Position numbers and translations under genes: made by a program. From positions 3,874,056 through 3,938,055 of the forward strand of contig CM055093.1 of the NCBI GenBank assembly GCA_029204225.1: a stretch of DNA of 64,000 bases, given 5' to 3'. The notes under the pieces were generated by a model, which ran no database searches, was not told where the DNA came from, and saw only the letters and a list, made by a program, of their open reading frames with translations. Positions 22,841 to 34,440 of this stretch are shown piece after piece (the first letter of the stretch is position 1; every line of letters begins with the position of its first letter). This DNA is from Diphasiastrum complanatum. Taxonomy: Eukaryota; Streptophyta; Lycopodiopsida; Lycopodiales; Lycopodiaceae.

Positions 22841-23693
22841 TGTGAAGGATTCGCAAAATTTATCTTGCAGTCAACTTGAAAGATTCGCGAAACAATTTCT
22901 TGTAAAAGCTCGTGGCTTTCTTGTTGAAGTTCGAAAGATTCACGAACAAAATCTTGTCGTGAAATATTTTGTTTCTTGTTCAAATCTCAGATGTCACGAA
23001 GTTGTCGTGAACAATTCGCGAAATCTTCTGGATTCTTCTTCAAGCTCACCTGTCGTGAAACTGTCGTGAACAGTTCGCAAAATATTATGAATTTCTTCTT
23101 CAAGCTCAATGTTGTCATCTGTCGCGAACAATTCGCAAAAGACGAAAATGTCGCGAAGAGACAAGTGTCACAAACAATTCGCGAAACACAAAGCTGAGAC
23201 GAAGAGATGGACTGTCGCAAATAATTTGCGAACAAAATTTATTTGACCCTGGAAACAGAGTGTCTATTTGAATATCAACCATCGTAAACAGTTAGATATC
23301 TACTGTTATAGAATTAACAAGACAAAAAACACATAAATAAAAGGCCAAAAGACCTGTCTTGTAGAAATATAAATACATGTGCACTACTCGTTGTAACTAA
23401 CTCACTCAATCAGAGACACAACAACGAGATAAGACAACAAGAGATGTATACAGATTCAGATTCAGAATTATAAATTCATTTTTGATCAATAGTTTCTGTT
23501 TGTCTAAAATTGTCTTAAGTTGTCTCTTAATTTCGCATATTATTTTCGCACGCATATTCAATCAGAGCAAATACTGTTCTATTAGTATATAGATTAGTTA
23601 CAGACTCAATTGAAGACACTGACTGATATTAGTTTGATTTATTCAAACTTTCATCATGTTCTCCGTGGAAGAATAATTACTATTTTTCCTACA
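22841..23693 (+). repeat. Copia B 5' LTR
   Basis: TGTGAAGGATTCGC start and TTTTTCCTACA end, followed after one base by TGGTATCAGA. The first 400 bp is packed with NTTCGCGAAN-type motifs. ATATAAATACATGTG near 23371 is a probable TATA region. Confidence 0.75.
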
Positions 23694-23694
23694 G

Positions 23695-23794
23695 TGGTAT
23701 CAGAACTTACGGAATTAAAGCTGATACAATGGTATCAGGACGCACAAGTTCAAAACTGATACAATGATATCAGAGTCCATACAATGGTATCTTT
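23695..23794 (+). repeat. Primer-binding-site array, 35-bp tandem period
   Basis: TGGTATCAGAAC at 23695 is followed by TGGTATCAGGAC at 23730 (35 bp later), TGATATCAGAGT at 23765 (35 bp later) and a partial TGGTATC at 23785. Each full unit ends with CTGATACAA. Normally a single copy of this tRNA-complementary site follows the LTR. Confidence 0.85.
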
Positions 23795-23863
23795 GCACCC
23801 CTCTCAACATTCTTCATACATCCATCAGCAAGCCGCTATTTGGAGGTTATTCAAAAATAGAAG

Positions 23864-24890
23864 ATGTCGTCGATCAGCAATATTCAGACTAAGATCACTA
23901 CAATCTTGAATCCAGAAGGTTCAAACTACTTGATTTGGAAATTAAAGACTTCACTCTTATTGAAGGACTTAGGTCTATGGCAATGGGTAGAACCAATAGA
24001 GGAGGAGCCAATAGCTACTCCTAGTAAAGAACTTCGAGAATGGAGTTTAAAAAATGACAAAGCTATAGCAATTATTGCGTCTTCAATGCATGACAATATA
24101 ATGCTAGATCTTACATCAATTTCGAACGCAAAAGATTTATGAGAAGAATTGCAAAGCAAGAATGAGAATCGATCTCATAATCAGATCATGTTCTTGGAAG
24201 ACTAATTAACTTACCTACAATGGGACGACAAAGACCTGAACACATTCATGTGAAAGATAAAAGATCTGTTTATTTCCTTGCAGAATTCTGGTGCAGAAAT
24301 TACAATTTCCAAGAGAAAAAAAGGTTAGTTATTTTCTTCGAGCCCAACCCAGGTCATTCCACACAACAAGAACCTTATTGGCGAAATATGCGACAATGAC
24401 ACTTCAAAAGACAATAGACGGAGTTAAAGAGAAAGTAGAAGCTCGTGAATACTATGACGACAATAGTGATTCTGAAAATGCTCTATTTACTTAGAAGAAT
24501 AAATCTTCTAAAAAGTCTAAGTTTAAGAGGGAGTCGTCTAAAAAGAATGAGTCTAAGACTAATGATCAACAATTTAGAAAACAACAAAAAAAATTTGGTG
24601 ATAAGAAGATTTGCAATAGATGCAGAAGATCAGGTCACACAGAAGATAAGTGTTGGTTGAATCCAAAGATTGAATGCATTCATTGTCATATACGGGGTCA
24701 TGCAGCAGTAGACTGTTATCAGAATCCTAGAAACAAAAAAGAGCAGAATCGAAGCGAACCTTTGGATTCAAACTATGTCGAAGACAAAGTAGAATGCTCT
24801 AGAACAGGAGAAGACAGGGCAACAAGGAACTCAACAGCTTATGTTAGTATTGATCTATGCTATTCATCTAATTCAATTTGAGAAGGAGTA
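23864..24890 (+). pseudogene. Copia B Gag with two zinc knuckles
   Basis: It starts MSSISNIQTKITTILNPEGS, then NYLIWKLKTSLLLKDLGLWQ (copia Gag DUF4219/UBN2-type start: N-Y--WK--M---L---GLW) and ALSIIASS-like IAIIASSMHDNI. Stops near 24140 and 24204 break it. Two CCHC knuckles follow: CNRCRRSGHTEDKC (about 24610-24655) and CIHCHIRGHAAVDC (about 24675-24718). The Gag forms the particle and binds element RNA. A protease trace (GVLDLRATSHFV, D-x-A in place of DSGAT) is at about 24885-24920. Confidence 0.8.
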
Positions 24891-24974
24891 CTTGATTTGA
24901 GAGCCACCTCACATTTTGTTTCCTTGAAACAAATTTTGTCTGAGTACAAGAAACAGATCGTGGAGGTGAGTACA

Positions 24975-25395
24975 TTTTCAACAAATTCAAGACTTATTGT
25001 ACTGATCGAGATATTATGCATACGAAGACTGCATCTCACACACCTCAGCACAATGGAATAGCTGAACGAAGGAATTGTACACTGATGGAAGCTGCTAGGT
25101 GTATGATGGCTCATGCGAAAGCACCAAAACAGTTGTGGGCAGAAGTAGTGGCTACATCAAATTATCTTCAGAATTGTATTCTGAAATCTCGAATACCAGA
25201 TAAAATTCCTCATGAGATATGGTGGAAGTTGAAGCCAAATCTAACACACGTTTGGACATTCGGATGCGCAGTGTATATGCACATACCAGATAAGTTGAGA
25301 AAAAAACTTGATGAAAAGATAGAACAAGGTTTTTTTTATAGGATTCGAGTTACATTTGTCATATTATTGTGTCTATGTACCCGAAACTGACAAAA
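24975..25395 (+). pseudogene. Copia B integrase, second half
   Basis: Directly after the protease trace the reading jumps to the end of the integrase core: ASHTPQHNGIAERRN (with the catalytic-Glu block), CMMAHAKAPKQLWAEVV, NYLQNCILKSRIPDKIPHEI and FGCAVYMHIPDKLRKKLD. The zinc-binding domain and the first two catalytic Asp regions are deleted. A poly-T frameshift near 25330 precedes YCVYVPETDKIKIVRDVKFD, the end of integrase. Confidence 0.82.
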
Positions 25396-25657
25396 TAAAA
25401 ATTGTTCGAGATGTCAAATTTGATGAGTCGAAATACATAGCAGACAGTGATCTAGTCGGCTATGAAAATCTCGAAAACTATTATGAGCTACCAACGACGA
25501 CAGAAGTAAAACAAGCAAAAAATGAAAGAGAATTTTCAGATTCAGAGAGAGGTCAAGATCGAGTACTAGAAAGACTCAAATCGCCAGTTGAATTCCAACA
25601 GAAAAGGCTGAATCAGAATCGAACTCGAAACTTGCAAAATCGAACTCGAAACCACAT

Positions 25658-26490
25658 GTGAGAAGATCTGACAAACAACGTAAACCACCAGAAAGGTATG
25701 GTAAGGATGTTTTTAATACAGCCATCGAATTTTGTGGATTCTCTAACAAACCTCAAACATTCGAGGAAGTTGTTGATGGACCAGATAAAGATTGCTGGAT
25801 TCAAGCAATGGAGGACGAAATGTCATCCATGTATAAGAACAATGTATAGACACTTGCACCTATTCTTGATGGAAGGAAACCAGTCAAATGCAAGTGGATC
25901 TACAAGATCAAAACAGGTCCTGATGGAGAAAACACCAGATACAAAGCCAGGTTAGTTGCTAAAGGATTTTCACAGAAGTATGGGATCAACTACAATGATA
26001 CATTCTCACCGGTAGTCAAACATAAATCAATTCGTTTGTTATTTGCATATACAGTGGCTCATGATCTGAAAATCCATATTGTGGATGAGAAGACTGCTTT
26101 CTTGCACGTAGAATTGGAAGAATACTTATTCATGGACCAACCACTTGGTTTTGTAAGCCAAGAATATCCAAAATATGGATGTCACATGAATAAAAACATT
26201 TATGGTCTGAAACAAACAGCCAGACAATGGTATAGAAAGAAGGATGAAGCACTACGTTCCTTAAGCTTCAAACCTCTATTTGCTGAGTCAAATGTCTATA
26301 CCAAGCATGTCCAAAATGAAATAATCATTCTAGCTGTCTATGTTGATGACACACTTATCTTCTCAAGAAGAGATAAGTTAATTGCAGATGTTAAAAGAGA
26401 CATTTCTAAAATATTTGAGATCGTTGACCTAGGAGAAGCTAAAATCTATCTAGGCTTACAGATCGTAAGAGACTTTGAAGGTGGTAAGTT
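25658..26490 (+). pseudogene. Copia B reverse transcriptase
   Basis: KPPERYGKDVF leads into W--AM-DEM-S (IQAMEDEMSSMYKNN, stop at 25846), then CKWIYKIKTGPDGENTRYKA and LVAKGFSQKYGINYNDTFSP, all in one frame. The later part (26036-26490) has HIVDEKTAFLHVELEEYLFM (normally DVKTAFLNG), IYGLKQTARQWY, and the catalytic YVDD at 26339-26350 within AVYVDDTLIFS. It ends with DLGEAKIYLGLQIVRDFEGG before truncation. It would synthesise cDNA from element RNA. Confidence 0.85.
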
Positions 26491-26506
26491 TGATGACAAT
26501 CAAAGC

Positions 26507-26990
26507 AACAATTCGGATGGATTTCAGATATGATGGCCAGTCACTGCCAACTGTATCATTCCTACAGTCCTCCAGAATGTAGACAGGCACTGCTGATCTA
26601 CGTTTTGAATTAACACAACATTTAGATTCAAACCAAAGTGCGAAATTAAATGAACAAGTGAATTAGACACACGAATAGCAGCAGACTAATTTACATTCAA
26701 GATCAGACATGACAAGAGTGATATGTGCACAACGACTACAAAATCATCTATTGATTCTTCTCTGATTCATCAAGCACTGCATGCAAATCTACGCAGTGCA
26801 TTGGCATGAGAGAAATACAGTTCTCCCACAAGTAATGTCTCGCTTTCTAGCGGACTTGTGGATCTACGGATCCTCTGTAGAATCTTCTCGCACGTAGGCG
26901 GAATTGTATTCTGTATTTTCGTCTTCTTGCTTACTAGCATTAGACTATTTCATTGTGGTATATCAAGTATCATCCAGAAAGTATATAGTC
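26507..26990 (-). repeat. LTR fragment, same family as 53796-54675
   Basis: From TTCGGATGGA-TTCAGAT onward, phrases match 53846-54400 in order: TCCTACA-TCCTCCAGA, GCAGTGCATTGG / ACAGTGCGTTGG, CTAGCGGAC, TCTTCTCGCAC, and TTGCTTACTAGCATTAGACT. It joins the RT of copia B at about 26490-26507 and is missing the end that would carry the primer site. Orientation is inferred from the other copy. Confidence 0.75.
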
Positions 26991-29900
26991 GCATCGTGGA
27001 TCAAGGAGCTCAATGGTTGCACCAAACTCGTGAAGGCTCTTCTCATTTCAGCATGGAGTTGATACAAATCACAAAAAGCTCCTCTTCACAAAGAGGGAGT
27101 CTCTTAAATAAGCAAGAGAGCTACTTAGGTGGCATCCTAGTGGAATTTCCACATTTCACAAATTACAAGTGGAATAATGCTCTCCACTAGAGGTCACCAT
27201 CAAAAAGTGGCTCACTCTACTTTCTTTAAGAGGGGTCTACTTGCATTTATTACTTTAGCCTAGAAATACTAGTTCCTACATGGTCATTCCATCTTCCGGG
27301 ATTCACCATGAGGCTTACACAGTTCTTACTTGTCACTACTAACTAGTATTCCTCGGCTCTCATACTCGGCTCTCAGTCTTCATTAGTCTCGTCTTCTCAT
27401 AGACCTCCTCGGTCTAAGGTGAGAGGTGCTCTTGAGTTGCTCTGTCCGAGTATCTTGGGGATTCGTCAGAATCAGCCAACATTTTGGCTGGTGAAACCTG
27501 CTGCAGGGCGGTACAATGAGGCATTATCACTTCTGAATCATAATTACTTACTCTTGATAGGGTAATAGGGTGTTTGAAAGTGGTAAATGCAGTATGGGAG
27601 CGAATGGTAGCGGAATTGTGTGGAGAAAGTTAGTATTGGCGACAGAAGTGCAGTTTGACGGCGTGACTACTCATCATTGGCGACAATTTTGAGAGGGCAA
27701 GCAATCACAGGTGAGAGGTAGGCATGGTATGCCAGTTACAGGTGAAAAATTCTTGTGATCAGGTTCAACTTTTGGGGTTCGAACCAACCAACGTCAAGTG
27801 GCATTTTGGGGGAACGCTCTCACAGGTATGATCGGCAGTGGCATTGTCGAGTCAGGTGATAGCTGCATTGACACACGCATCTGTAGCTTGGAAATTTTTC
27901 GTTCGGAGGGAAATATGGGCTAGCTTGGAGGTACACACATTTTGGCGGTCACAGGTGATGGAAGTGCGAGGTGGTGCCAGTTGGAAGCCATTGGGCAAGA
28001 TAGCAGACTTGCATTGGTCGAGCTGTGTGTGGGACACGCAGAGGATGAAGAACGGGTCGAGAATCACACTTTGGATGCTCTTGGTGAGTGGTGAGTGTGA
28101 TGATTTTGCGGTTTTGCAGTCAGTAAGTCAATTTTGATCAAGCCATTTTAGTTGTGGAGCAGTGTATCAGGTTTGTCATCGAGGAGATACATTTCAACTG
28201 CCAGTTTGGATAAGTCAAGTCAATTTGCCATATCAGTATTGCATCAGAGATGTAGATTTCAGTGATAACAAGATGCAGATCATTTGGTTTGGGCCATGGA
28301 AGATCTCATAGGGTTACTTGGAGGGATATTGGCATGCACAGTTATGTGAGGGACTTGATGGTGGCTTTAGAGTTCACATCTCAGTGTATTCTTAGACTTG
28401 AGTCATTGGCATGGACAGGACTTATAGGTGGGATTCATGATGGAATCAAAACACTGCAAATGCAAATGGTCAAAGCGTGAAGCTTTCCAGCTCTAGGTTG
28501 GAGAGCTGATGGAGATCGCACAAGGTGTGATCGGAGGGCAAACACTATGATGGGTGTTTTGCTAGCGATCTACTGCAGGGGACACTGATGGCGAGGACTT
28601 CATGGTGTGCTCATTTGGGAGTATAGGATGTCATTACAACAGGGGGCCAGTTTTGGACATTGGCATCAATGGGGAGACATCTACCATCACAGGCGTGGAT
28701 AAGCTACTTATAGCTTTCATGCATTTGGCTGTATTTGTAGGAGTCTAGGCTTAGCATAAGTGTTGGAATTTCCATGGTGCAGATTTTCAGGTGGTGAGAT
28801 CAGGGATAAGACTAGAGGGAGTCACTCAAAGCCATATACCTCAGTATGATCAGAGAGACAGCAGTCGCGAGATCCCATGAGCAAAGACTCATGGACAGGC
28901 TTGCATTGGCATGGTGTCGGGCAGCACATAGCCAGGGAGAGCGAGCAGATGCTAGGAGCCAGGTGGAGCAAGTGATGATTTGGAGCTCGGCTTGTCTAGT
29001 AGGATGGTGACCAGGATCGGAGACATCAGATGAGCATAGTATGTGGATGACAAGTCCATTGGGGTGGCACTCAGGGAGATGCTACAGTTGCTCAGATATG
29101 ACATGTCATTTGATGTATGGACGATGTTCTTCAGCTGGTGCATCATGTGTGATGCCCTAGGGACAGGTCATGCCTACTTGGAGGTAGGTGGCATGGAGTG
29201 TACCTGTGGTGGTACATATCCTGGGGGCATGGAGAGCATTACAGGGTGATGTGGATCCAGCATGCCCATGGTTGTGAGCCAACATGGATGGAGATGGTTG
29301 TTCAGGGAGTGACAGCTGATACTTTGGCGAGTGATCAGGTGAGCTGCATGGTTATATGCACAGTGGTCTCCAGGTTGGCATCACATATTGTGTCTATCCA
29401 TCATTATTTTGTAAGCAGGATGCAACTTTTGGTTAGATCCAGTTGGAGTCTAGTTGCACTATAGGTGGATAGATTCTTGGGGAGCTATCAGTGGGTAATG
29501 GATATTTGGTGATCAGATGGTACATGGCACAGGGTTCTGGAGCTATCCTACCTGATATGCTATGGATTGTGGGTGAGTTGTTCATCATGATAGTGGATCT
29601 AGTTTGTATTTGCTTTGGCTTGGATGCTATGGTGGATACAGTGTTGGTGAGATAGGCTCCTTGGTGGGAGGCCTATGTACTGGTCAAATCAGAGTTGGCA
29701 ACGTCAAGCATGGAAAGTTGAACCTACATGGGAAGTAGGACAGGCAGATCATCATCAGTATCTCTGGGAGATGGGCGAGCTACTCAGGTATAGCCTATGG
29801 TGAGGTTTGTGTACATTCATTCATTGACTCCTTGGTAGACTCTTGTGCTTGGAGCATGGGGAATGGAAGGGGATCAGCTTTCAGGACTTATCGGACAGGA

Positions 29901-30748
29901 TGTCAGGGCAAAGCGGCTTGGAGCATAGCTTTGTTTGGGAGATACATCAAGGATGAGGCTTGGAGCGCTCATTGGTTCGAGATGGTTGATCTTGGATGAT
30001 GTATAAGGACAACTATGTGATATGCTTGGACGTGAGAGCATCTTGGTATAGATGCAGGCCATGGTTGAGGACCTGATTTGGTGACTAGTGATGTAGCAGC
30101 GGATCTACAGGTGGCACAGGTGTTGGTACAACAGGATACCACTTATGGACAGGCCTTGGTCATGTATTTGACGCTTTATCATTTGTGTTGATTTGCATGA
30201 GTGTGTGTGGGCTTGCATGTTGCCTTGTCACAGAAGTCTAGATCTGAGTTGGAGTTTTATGTGGTTGTGCATTTGCTACAATGAAACAAAGTAGTCATTT
30301 ATGCTCACTGACTTGTCATTGTCTACTAGTTGTCTATCTAGTGAGGGTATAATCTTATGGTGGCAGTAAGATTTCCTCAGGTTGAGCCTCAGTCGCTCAT
30401 TTATGTCAGCTTTACAGGTTCGTACTTGTAAGTGTCTGATAGGATGTCAGCCTAGCTAGATGGAGGATGTAAGTCTCATGGTGATAGTTGGATTTCCTCA
30501 GTTTGAGCCATGTCGCTCATGTGGTCCACTTGTGGTCAAGTTGGATTGGGGACGAGTCAGTTGGTCGAGAGTGTGATAGACTCTCTATATGAGCATTGTG
30601 TTTACATGATACTTTGTGAGTCAAACCTGGTGGTTTGTTGGTGTGCTTGAGTGTGAGTCAAGTACATAGTAGCTGTGATATGCATAACATCTTTTGGACA
30701 CTCTAGACGCTGCTGCAATATATTGTTTTTCAATCTTATCATGTTTGA
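26991..30748 (+). other. 3.7-kb G/T-rich stretch without coding potential, probably the interior of a non-coding LTR element
   Basis: No frame carries a recognisable domain; the longest frames (27838-28137, 26858-27190) look random. The plus strand is unusually rich in G and T (many GGCATGG, TGGTGA and CATTGG phrases). A degenerate duplication occurs at about 30353 and 30475 (GATTTCCTCAG-TTGAGCC followed by GTCGCTCAT). It ends at a polypurine tract and an LTR-like start (30749-30775), as a large retrotransposon derivative would. Confidence 0.5.
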
Positions 30749-30775
30749 GCTTAAGGGAGAGAGTTAGAAATCAAG
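30749..30775 (+). other. Polypurine tract and LTR start
   Basis: GCTTAAGGGAGAG followed by AGTTAGAAATCA, the same LTR start as at 14085. This is the expected arrangement at the 3' end of a plus-strand LTR element. The LTR itself is cut after about 12 bp by the LTR of element 2. Confidence 0.6.
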
Positions 30776-30973
30776 CCCCTAGTCTCTTATTCCTAGGAAT
30801 TACAACTTGCTACTTGTGCTCATTGCTGGCTGGGCTTATACACACAGGACGCCAGTGCCTTGCACTTATTATTCTACTAGACTGTGGCGAGGCCCACTAG
30901 GCAAGGCTTGGCCAATAGTATTTTAAGTGGTGGGACCCGCTTATTTATTTGTATAAATGAAATACCCACAACA
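30773..30973 (-). repeat. Truncated 3' LTR of element 2
   Basis: Matches 35600-35782 (AAGCCCC through AAATACCCACAACA), with about 16 extra bases near 30815. The rest of the LTR (about 500 bp) is missing to the left. Confidence 0.8.
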
Positions 30974-31160
30974 GGGTCCACGGCCCAAAGTAGTGTCGGT
31001 CCTTCGGCACTAGGCTGCAACTGTCGTGAAGGGGCGCTATTGTCGGTTTTTTTATTGCTGGGACATGGGTGCTTCAGGAAAAGCGTGGATAGAATTTTCT
31101 TACGTAAAATCTGAGGCTTTATTGATTGTTGATCAGCAAGAACCTGGACTTGTCAGATTT

Positions 31161-33009
31161 TCAATAATACCCATAAGGGTCTGGTGGCCATATCGGATAA
31201 CCTTGTTCATTGACAATTGGGTAGTCAAGGCATTCCATCAGAGGATCCCAAGATAAATCTTGCTGATATAATGGATCTTCATAGATCGGCGCAACTGGTC
31301 CCAATGTCATAGACTCCCCCAAATCATAATGTGGATATGACGTGCTTGCTTGACTCTCTTGTCTGTCCAGGTATTCGTGGTATGCCATAACCTGACGACT
31401 TTCCTCAGTAGTCAATATCATAGATTGAGGATAAGGCTTTGTCATTGTAGGCACTAGTGCTTGTTGTACTGGAGGGCTATTTGGGCTTGGATTCCCTGGA
31501 TTTGGCCTTTGAAGAATGGACATACCCTGAATTGGCATTGATTTGGGGGTCTGTTGAATTGTGGAACAATTAGACTTTGGTTGAATCTTGCTCGTTGAGG
31601 GGCAATCATCAACTTTAGTCTTCCCTTGGTCATTGCATTTCTCCGTTGAAGGCTACGTGACTGCGCTTTTCCTTGGATCTTGTGTTGAATTGCCTTCAAG
31701 TTGCCCTATTGACGCGAGTCCCCTTTGTAGTTCATCACTAGGAATTCTTCACATTGAGTGCAAAAAAAGCCCTGATAGAATCTGTCGGACTTCCTCGGTT
31801 GTTAGTGTCTTGACTTCCTCGATAGTCATTGGCTTGATGGATTCTACCATCTTTGTCTTTTGTGATGGTTCTACTTGTTTGATCGAGGGTATCTTTGCGT
31901 ACCTTGGGACTTTTGTCTTCTTCGTCACTCGCTTCATAACCCGGTGGCACTAAGATTTTTCTTTTGTAGTACGTTCGAGGTGGAAGGGTTACCCCAGGTG
32001 CATGTCGGTCTACATAGGCCAAATGCCTCTTGGCTATTTGTGAATTTCTCATCGGGCAATCTTGACATGGATGACTAACTCCACATTGTGAACACGAGGG
32101 ATCAAATGTTGACAGATCCCCTCGGTGTGGACATTCAGCACGACGGTGTTTTCCTCCGCATCCATAGCACCTAACTGAGTGCAGTATGCCATCACCTCTA
32201 AGTTGATAGGCATACACCGGTAACAGATTCCCCGTAGGATCTTCCACAAAATAGACTGGTAGGCTATTATGGTCCTCCATTGAATTCGGTGACATGCAAG
32301 AGGATATAACCAAAACTTCTACCTTGCCACTGTTTGTTGAAGAAACTCGTGATTTAGATGGATCAATCTGACATCCATCCTTTTGGTGAGCTCCTTGTTG
32401 GCTTGATTCTGCTTCTGACTATTGAACCGCTGGATCTTGCTGTTGACAACCCTGTTGCTCTGTATTTTGTCCTTTTAACAAGCGCGGATTCTTGATTGGA
32501 CACTTGGTACTTGGATGATCTCCAAAGCAGAGGGTACATTCATCATTTTCAAGAAAATTGACTGTGCGAGCATAAGCTTGAGGACGACCTGAACTTGAAG
32601 TGCAAGGTTCTTGGTCTTTCGCTACACTTGATTTGCTTGACTTTGCTGCACTTTGTTGCCTCCCACAAGTTCCCATTCTTGTTGGATCATCATTCATTGT
32701 TGACCTTTGTTCCACTGATTTCCCATCTGATGATTCATCAGAGCGATAGGGAAAATCCTTCGTCCCTTGTAAGATTTCCATCATGGCAGAATCCTTACAA
32801 AGTTATACAAGTGATGCATAGGATGCTAATTCTGCCATACCAGATCTGATCCTTTTGGGCAGTCCAGTATAGTATTTTGCCATGACGATCCATTCAGGAA
32901 TTGGTGGATTACAATCCTTCACTAGATGATAGATTCGATAGGTGTAGTCTCGGATTGTTTCAGCATGGAACTTTTTTAATTTCGATAATCCTACAAGGGC
33001 GGTCTCCAT
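31161..33009 (-). pseudogene. Gag-like polyprotein of element 2 with CCHC knuckles
   Basis: A gag-domain tail (KLKKFHAETIRDYTYRIYHL, then AKYYTGLPKRIRSGMAE, 33009-32803) is followed in the same frame, past two stops, by a knuckle CTLCFGDHPSTKC (about 32550), a Ser/Gln-rich spacer, CYGCGGKHRRAEC (about 32165-32125) and CSQCGVSHPCQDC (about 32090-32050). A charged region follows (RKILVPPGYEASDEEDK). The last part changes frame and encodes a Pro/Tyr/Gln-rich tail (RPNPGNPSPNSPPVQQA, DPYGYY end at 31161). The N-terminal half of the capsid is missing or unrecognisable. The product would be RNA-binding; no enzyme domain is seen. Confidence 0.7.
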
Positions 33010-33639
33010 AGTTCAGCACTAGAATGTCGCAAAGTAGCTGGTTGGTGAATTGCTTCAAGATTTGCTCAATGACTCTGGTGTTCCAACCCTTTTTTTTTTT
33101 GTGGGAGATGGAGAAGAAGAAAAAGAGAAGAGAATCAGTAAACGGTGGATCAGTATGGATGAAAATAGAGACAGAAATGGATTTATCTAGCAGAGATGGG
33201 ACAGAAAAATGATGAATGGATAATGGTTGATGTGGAGGGAACCGATCGGCTTGATCTGAGGTTCATTCACTTGATTCAGTCTAGGGATGTTGGATATTGA
33301 TGGATAATGTGACTGCAACCTAGATTTAACAAGATCTGATCAGTTTCAGTTGGATAATAGTGTGATTTTAGCCCTTTTTCTTGGTTTTTTGTGGTTTTTG
33401 AGATTTCTACAGATCTAAGTGAATCAAACCTTCAAACTTCCTACAGTAGCTGTATCTGGACCATTTTTAGACAATGTGAGTTCTTCAAGAGTTCTTGATG
33501 GACAGATTTGTCAGGATCTGAAAAAAAAACTCAGTTTTTTGGCACTTTTTTTTAGATATTTGAAAATCTAACCATTGGATCTTTACAAAAATTTCATAGT
33601 AGCCAGATCTAGGTTAAATCTATCTATGAAACTTTTTGT

Positions 33640-34440
33640 TAAGGTTACTTCCCAGCATATCTTAAAAAATCGTGGAAAAAGTGCATTTTTTTTGGGGGTT
33701 TTTTGGAAAAATTTTAAGATTTTATGGGAACAAACCCTTTCATACTAGTATGCACTTGTATCTCAGTCAGATTAAACTACTCACCAAGCTGCAAGAGTTA
33801 CTTCCCAAGAAAACTCAAAAAATCTGGAAAAAAGTGCATTTTTTGGGTTTTTTTTGAAATTGTAAGATTTTCTGGGAAGAAACCATTGCAGACTGGTATT
33901 CACTTGTATCTCAGTCAGATTCATCTGCTTACCAAGCTGCAAAAGTTACTTCCCAAGGAAAATAAAAAACTCTTGAAAAAAGTGCACTTTTTGGGGGTTT
34001 TTTTCGCAAAATTTTAAGATTTTCTGGGAAAAAACTCTTGTAGACTGGTATTCACGTGTATGTTAGTTAGATTCAGCTGCTTACCTCTTTCCCAAGGAAG
34101 ATAAAAAAATCTTGAAAAAAGTGCATTTTTTTGGGTTTTTTTTGCAAAATTTTAAGAATTTCTGGAAAAAAAACTCTTGCAAACTGGTATGCACTTGTAT
34201 CTTAGTCAGATTCAGCTTTTCACCTAGCTTCAAGAGCTACTTCCTAAGTAAACTTAAAAAAATCTTGAAAAAAGTGCATTTTTTTGGGGTTTTTGGACCA
34301 AATTTTGAGATTTTCTGGGAATTAATCTTCCCAGGCTGGTATGTACTTGTATCAAAGTTAGATCCACTTGCTTACCAAGCTGCAAGAGTTTCTTCCCAAG
34401 GAAACTCAAAAATTTGCTGTCTAAGAAGGTTCTAGGCCAC
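33640..34440 (-). repeat. 148-bp tandem repeat, five copies, in the element 2 leader
   Basis: Marker phrase ACTGGTATNCACTTGTATC occurs at 33744, 33892, 44 bases into 34000 (34044), 34183 and 34335: spacings 148, 152, 139 and 152 bp. Each unit also has TTACCAAGCTGCAAGAGTTA, ACTTCCCAAGGAAA, GAAAAAAGTGCATTTTTTGG and TTTAAGATTTTCTGGGAA. Non-coding in the element's direction. Confidence 0.92.

Larger units (their letters stand above)
22841..26490 (+). mobile_element. Ty1/copia element B (plus), 5' LTR to RT, 3' part lost
   Basis: 5' LTR (22841-23693), a primer-site array (23695-23794), Gag (23864 on), two zinc knuckles, protease trace, integrase second half, and RT to about 26490. There the sequence switches to an unrelated LTR-like piece. 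RNase H and the 3' LTR are missing. All frames contain stops. Confidence 0.82.

Noticed and set aside
27838-28137. 99-codon frame in the G/T-rich region
   Set aside because: Composition-driven and isolated; no domain.
33640-34440. CRISPR-like regular repeats
   Set aside because: Units are about 148 bp, lack short repeat/unique spacer structure, and lie in a plant retroelement leader.
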